From Sesamum alatum (Eukaryota; Streptophyta; Magnoliopsida; Lamiales; Pedaliaceae): DNA of 64,000 bases. Of the stretch, positions 60,201 to 64,000 are shown in pieces (within the stretch, counting starts at the first letter, position 1; each line of letters starts with the position of its first letter). The stretch lies in assembly GCA_034509735.1 (NCBI GenBank), contig JACGWO010000005.1:33200479-33264478 (forward strand), given 5' to 3'. The translations under genes were made by a program, and so were the position numbers. The notes beneath the pieces are model-generated. The model was not told where the DNA came from and did no database searches. It was given only the letters and a program-made list of their open reading frames with translations.

Positions 60201-61400
60201 CAGAAGATGATGGAAGGAACTCACATGGATGATGAGCAGAAAAGCTTGCTGCACACTAGTCTTAATTGTCAGCGTCAAATAAACAAAATTCTTGACGACA
60301 CTGATCTTGATAGAATAATTGAAGGGTAAAGTTAAATCGTTATGTTAAGCTACAACCTCATTATCTAGACATAGGGAAAATGATTTTCACGCTTCCTAAT
60401 TTCTCCATGTGATTGTGTCTGCAATCTGATTCATTTGAGATGATCTTTCCATGTATTATCATTGTCTGACTATAAGCTTAAAGAAGAATGATATATTTGC
60501 ATCTTTTTTGCTGAAAAAAGGTCGATAACTTCACTACAATGTGACTGATCGATCTTCTGTTAAAGCACATGCCCGAGTAAAATTCTGAAGGGCATATTCT
60601 GTTTTTTGCATGTCATACATTGTTCACAGCCTGCTTGCAAGTAATTTTTCAATGAATTATACCTAGTTATACCTGGGAAACCCTCTGAATACTCTTGACC
60701 TTTTACAAATTAAAACTTCATTTCCGTTTGGATCCAATCAGGTACGTGGATCTGGAGATGGTGGAGTTTGAGCTGCATGATGTCCTGATTGCTTCCATCA
60801 GTCAAGTCATGATGGAAAGCATTGCAAAGGGTGTTACGATAGTCGATAACTTGGCTCCGGATCTATCAACTGAAACATTTTATGGAGACAGCCTCAGGCT
60901 TCAACAAGTACTAGCTACTTTCTTGCTAGTGTCGGTTAATGCCACACGGAGTGGTGGCCAGGTTGGTGTTGCAGCCACTTTGGCTAAGGACCCTTTAGGC
61001 AAAACCGTTGAGCTTGGCCATTTGGAATTCAGGTAACATCAACAACCGATCTTACAAATTTTGTATGAATCAAGCATGAATAATTTTGTCCATGTTATTA
61101 CCGAGCATGATGCAAAGAACCAACTTCTACTTTCTTGTTGATGTGTATCTTATGTTTTACGTTACTGCGACCGACTATTGTAGAATAACGCATAGTGGAG
61201 GAGGTGTAGCGCAAGAATTGTTGAGCCAGATGTTCGGTGATGTGGTGGAAGTGTCTGATGATGGCATCAACCTTTTTATCAGCAGAAAACTGGTGAAGCT
61301 CATGAACGGAGACATTCAGTACTTGAGGGAGGCGGGACGTTCGACTTTCATCATATCTGTCGAACTTGCAATCTGTGATGAAGCCCGTGACCGAGTGTAA
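57287..61400 (+). CDS. PHYA: Phytochrome A apoprotein
   Basis: Coding exons 57287-59333, 59509-60325, 60742-61032 and 61184-61400 (TAA) join in phase to 1123 aa, the usual phyA length, with the conserved three-intron layout. An acceptor at 57272-57273 shows a leader intron just before the ATG. Order: Ser-rich N-terminus ([20 protein letters not shown]), PAS ([20 protein letters not shown]), GAF with bilin-binding Cys323 in [12 protein letters not shown] domain, hinge, two PAS repeats (second with [18 protein letters not shown]), histidine-kinase-related region ([13 protein letters not shown], without the phospho-accepting His) and an ATPase-like C-terminus ([20 protein letters not shown]). 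It is the light-labile red/far-red photoreceptor, cytosolic in the dark and nuclear after light. The [14 protein letters not shown] segment and the length favour phyA over phyB. No defect is seen. Confidence 0.97.
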
Positions 61401-62350
61401 GACCTTTAGGTTGTTGAGTTCCAAGCCGCGTGCTGAGCTGCTGAGGGGCGTCTTGCTTCCGTTTCTTTGCTTTTTCGGACCAAGTCGAGTTTCTTGTACT
61501 TATGTTCTTTTGTTGTTAGGAAATTGATGAATATCTGTTAGTTTTCTGTTTCAACTTGTACCTTTCTTGCAGTTTGAGATCATGCACTGCTTCAAGGAAG
61601 CAAATCGTCCTGTAGATTATCTAGCTAATTATAGTATAAATTCTGATATAAAACATGTTTTTGACAAATATCCAAGTTTCTTGGAAAGTTTTGTTCACGG
61701 CGATAATGTTTGTACTTATGTTAGGTTTACCTAACGGATCCCCTTTTGTTTATGTAATTAATGAAGTATTCTGTTTTCAAAAAAACTTGTCCTTTCTTTT
61801 GAGTGTTGTGTTCATAAGGTAAAAATTGATTAGTTCATAGAGAAGTTGGCGTATCCTGCCTCAAACTTGGTCCAATAATTTTCTACTATTGCCAAAGGCA
61901 AATTGGGGGATTGAATTTTCTATTTTAAATTCTATCATATCGTCTATTTCATTTGACATATATATATTATATGCAAAAGTTATATTATTTATTTTATTTT
62001 ATTTTGGAGAGGATTTTATTTACAATTCGTCTGTATGATTGTGCAATTGTATGTGAGTTTGGACATGTTTTTAGTTGTAAATTTTTTGGAAATTGAAGAT
62101 AATTCATAATTTCATTTTCATTTCTCTTTAGAAAAAATTACGAAAATTTATAGAAGTGGTTTTTAGGTGAAATTTATAGTATTAATTGAAATTTTTTGAA
62201 TAATTTTTAATTAATAGAATCATGTATATTGAAATTTTTGATAATATTTGTATTATGTGTGTAGCGAGTATGATCAAATTCTAGGTTATTGTGTTTTTAA
62301 ATATTTCTGTTCTTTGTAGAATTCTTTTAATGGTTGACTTATATATAGCC

Positions 62351-62396
<46 letters not shown>

Positions 62397-63100
62397 TTGT
62401 ATATATATATATTAAATTATGAGTACACTATTTGAGGTTGTAATTGTAAATTACATTCACATACTCTTAGACGTCAAATTTATACAAACACAACTTAAAA
62501 TAAATTATATTGACACCCCCTTATGGGGTATTTATAATTTTCAAAGAGCAGAATGCATTTATGTAATTACTATAATTTTTTAGGGTATCAATGTAAATAA
62601 ATGTTACTAAATCTTTTCAACGTCTATATATGACTTTCCGTCGCTCTTATCATTTTTCAACTCAATTTATAAGTTCAATTATGATCCTTTTGACTTTAAT
62701 TTCATATTTACTTAAAATTTATTTCGAAAAATTAAATATAATATAGTCTTGATATAAATAATACTAATCAGAAAAATAATTATACAATCATTGAGTGCAA
62801 TGTTAAGATTTGGTAAAAATCTAACCTAAGAAATCAATTTCCAACAATTATTACATCTAGTACAAAATGAAGAAAAGGGCTCATCAATAAATTTTAAATA
62901 AGAGTTTTTCTTCTTAATTTATTTTGCTCGTATCAAATAAGTGAAAGTATTTGATATTTATTCTCTAAAAAACAACTTAAAAAAATTATTATTATTTCAC
63001 CCTCGTTTTTTAACTTCCCTTCTCTCTTTCACTCATTTTCCTTCACTGAGTCAAATGACTTCTAAATACTAATCTACGTTTCTAATTTAAATATAATTTA
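61401..63100. other. phyA 3' UTR and AT-rich intergenic DNA
   Basis: The first 300-400 bases are probably 3' UTR. Beyond it there is no gene. A TTA microsatellite is at 62352-62390, and a faint relic of the 54745 element lies near 62448-62601. Confidence 0.55.
62352..62390. repeat. (TTA)13 microsatellite
   Basis: Thirteen units of TTA in an AT-rich spacer, followed by a short TA run at 62400-62411. Confidence 0.9.
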
Positions 63101-63669
63101 GGGAAAAATATAATTTTGGCCCACTAATATAGGGGTGGTGTCACTTTTGGTTTAGGGCTATTCCAAAATAGTATTTCATAACACTAACTTTTAAAAAATT
63201 GCAATTGATGTTCAAAGTGCCCTAATTTCATCGGAATCCGTCACGACCAATGCACTGAGCCCAAAAAATTGGAGGTTTTTGACGTCTCTGGCCAAATTCG
63301 CTTACGTGACCTGTTAAATATGATGGACACTGGTGTGATAAGTCTGATGTGTTTAATTTTTGGACAAGGTAACTTGGCAGCCTTATGTATATGACAAGCC
63401 TGACGTGTTAAAATTAAACACGTCAGACTTGCTACATCAGCATCCACAGTATTTAATAGGCCATGTAGGCTAATTTGGCCGAAAACATAAAAAACCCCCA
63501 ATTTTTGGGGGTCACGTGCATTGGGCGTGACGAATTCCGGCAAAATTAGTGCACATTGGACGTCAATTGTAATTTTTTAAAAGTTAGTGTTCTAAAATGC
63601 TATTTTGGAGTAGCCCTGAATCAAAAGTGCCACCATCCCTACGTTAGTGGACCAAAATTCTTTTTTCCC
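63101..63669. mobile_element. 0.57 kb foldback TIR element with perfect 9-bp duplication
   Basis: It starts GGGAAAAATATAATTTTGG and ends CCAAAATTCTTTTTTCCC. The arms share inverted blocks (AGGGGTGGTGTCACTTTTGG versus CCAAAAGTGACACC-like, and GGGCTATTCCAAAATAG versus CTATTTTGGAGTAGCCC). The duplication TATAATTTA flanks it (63092-63100, 63670-63678). It is non-coding. Confidence 0.85.
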
Positions 63670-63678
63670 TATAATTTA

Positions 63679-64000
63679 TTGAGCCATGTGATTCATTTTT
63701 CAATAATCATTTTTGTAATTAAATTCAATGACATATTACACGTCGCTAAAAGTTTCCAATATTTAATTATATCATACTTATTTTTCATCTTACCATTATG
63801 TTCCATCAAATAATTTATTTAATTTTTTTGTTAATCTTAAGAATAAGGTTAATTTTGAAATTTGCTTACAATCTGCATTTATCTAATTACTTATAAAATT
63901 GTGAATTTAAATATAGTAATAATTTTATCATTTAAAATTAATTATCTTATAATCAATTATGCAAATAAACAAAATTGGCAATATAATATAACATGCAAAC
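63679..64000. repeat. AT-rich MITE-like repeat, cut by the window end
   Basis: Phrases such as TTGCTTACAATCTGCATTTA and CTTATAATCAATTATGCAAA match 27270-27650 in the LAZ1-like intron. The right end is outside the window. Confidence 0.45.

Noticed and set aside
1..64000. tRNA or rRNA genes
   Set aside because: Only SINE-like A/B-box relics were found by eye. No sequence folds convincingly as an intact tRNA, though a tRNA search program was not run.

Overview
This is a 64 kb piece of plant nuclear DNA. AT-rich intergenic sequence separates intron-containing genes with GT-AG junctions, and the products are plant-specific: phytochrome A, a CC-NB-LRR resistance protein, a chloroplast DEAD-box helicase and a TPLATE-complex subunit. 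The gene structures and the dense small terminal-inverted-repeat (TIR) elements fit a eudicot. An asterid/Lamiales relative is only a guess.

Gene layout. 201-4201 (+): 3' part of a TWD40-2-like gene, cut by the window start. 6029-8300 (+): conserved unknown coiled-coil protein with a C-terminal membrane segment. 9007-12102 (-): intact single-exon CC-NB-LRR gene. 15570-19986 (-): ten coding exons of an RH3-type plastid RNA helicase. 24110-29780 (+): six coding exons of a LAZ1/DUF300 membrane protein. 33491-33829 (+), 51107-51469 (+) and 51811-52098 (-): three small intronless plant proteins of unknown role. 57287-61400 (+): complete phytochrome A in four coding exons. Exon joins were worked out by hand from splice sites, reading phase and family knowledge. 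The complete multi-exon models close in frame: 390, 773, 417 and 1123 aa.

The rest, mainly 33.8-51 kb and 52.3-56.1 kb, is transposon territory. The best-defined element is a 4.67 kb Mutator-like element (45106-49776) with 124-bp TIRs, a perfect 10-bp target duplication and a transposase broken by one frameshift. Inside it is a 5'-truncated, polyadenylated retrocopy of a host mRNA with its own 14-bp duplication. Around it are many 0.4-0.8 kb foldback elements, several with 8-9 bp target duplications and two cases of one element inside another. There is also a SINE with a 15-bp duplication, a LINE remnant with a twin-priming-type inversion, a probable solo LTR, CACTA-like ends, and an inverted-repeat element carrying an snRNA-type promoter motif.

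The genes do not form a pathway; their proximity looks like ordinary plant gene order. I found no convincing new molecular system. The most unusual content is the nested insertion history, the 20.4-20.7 kb element, and the uncharacterised small genes.
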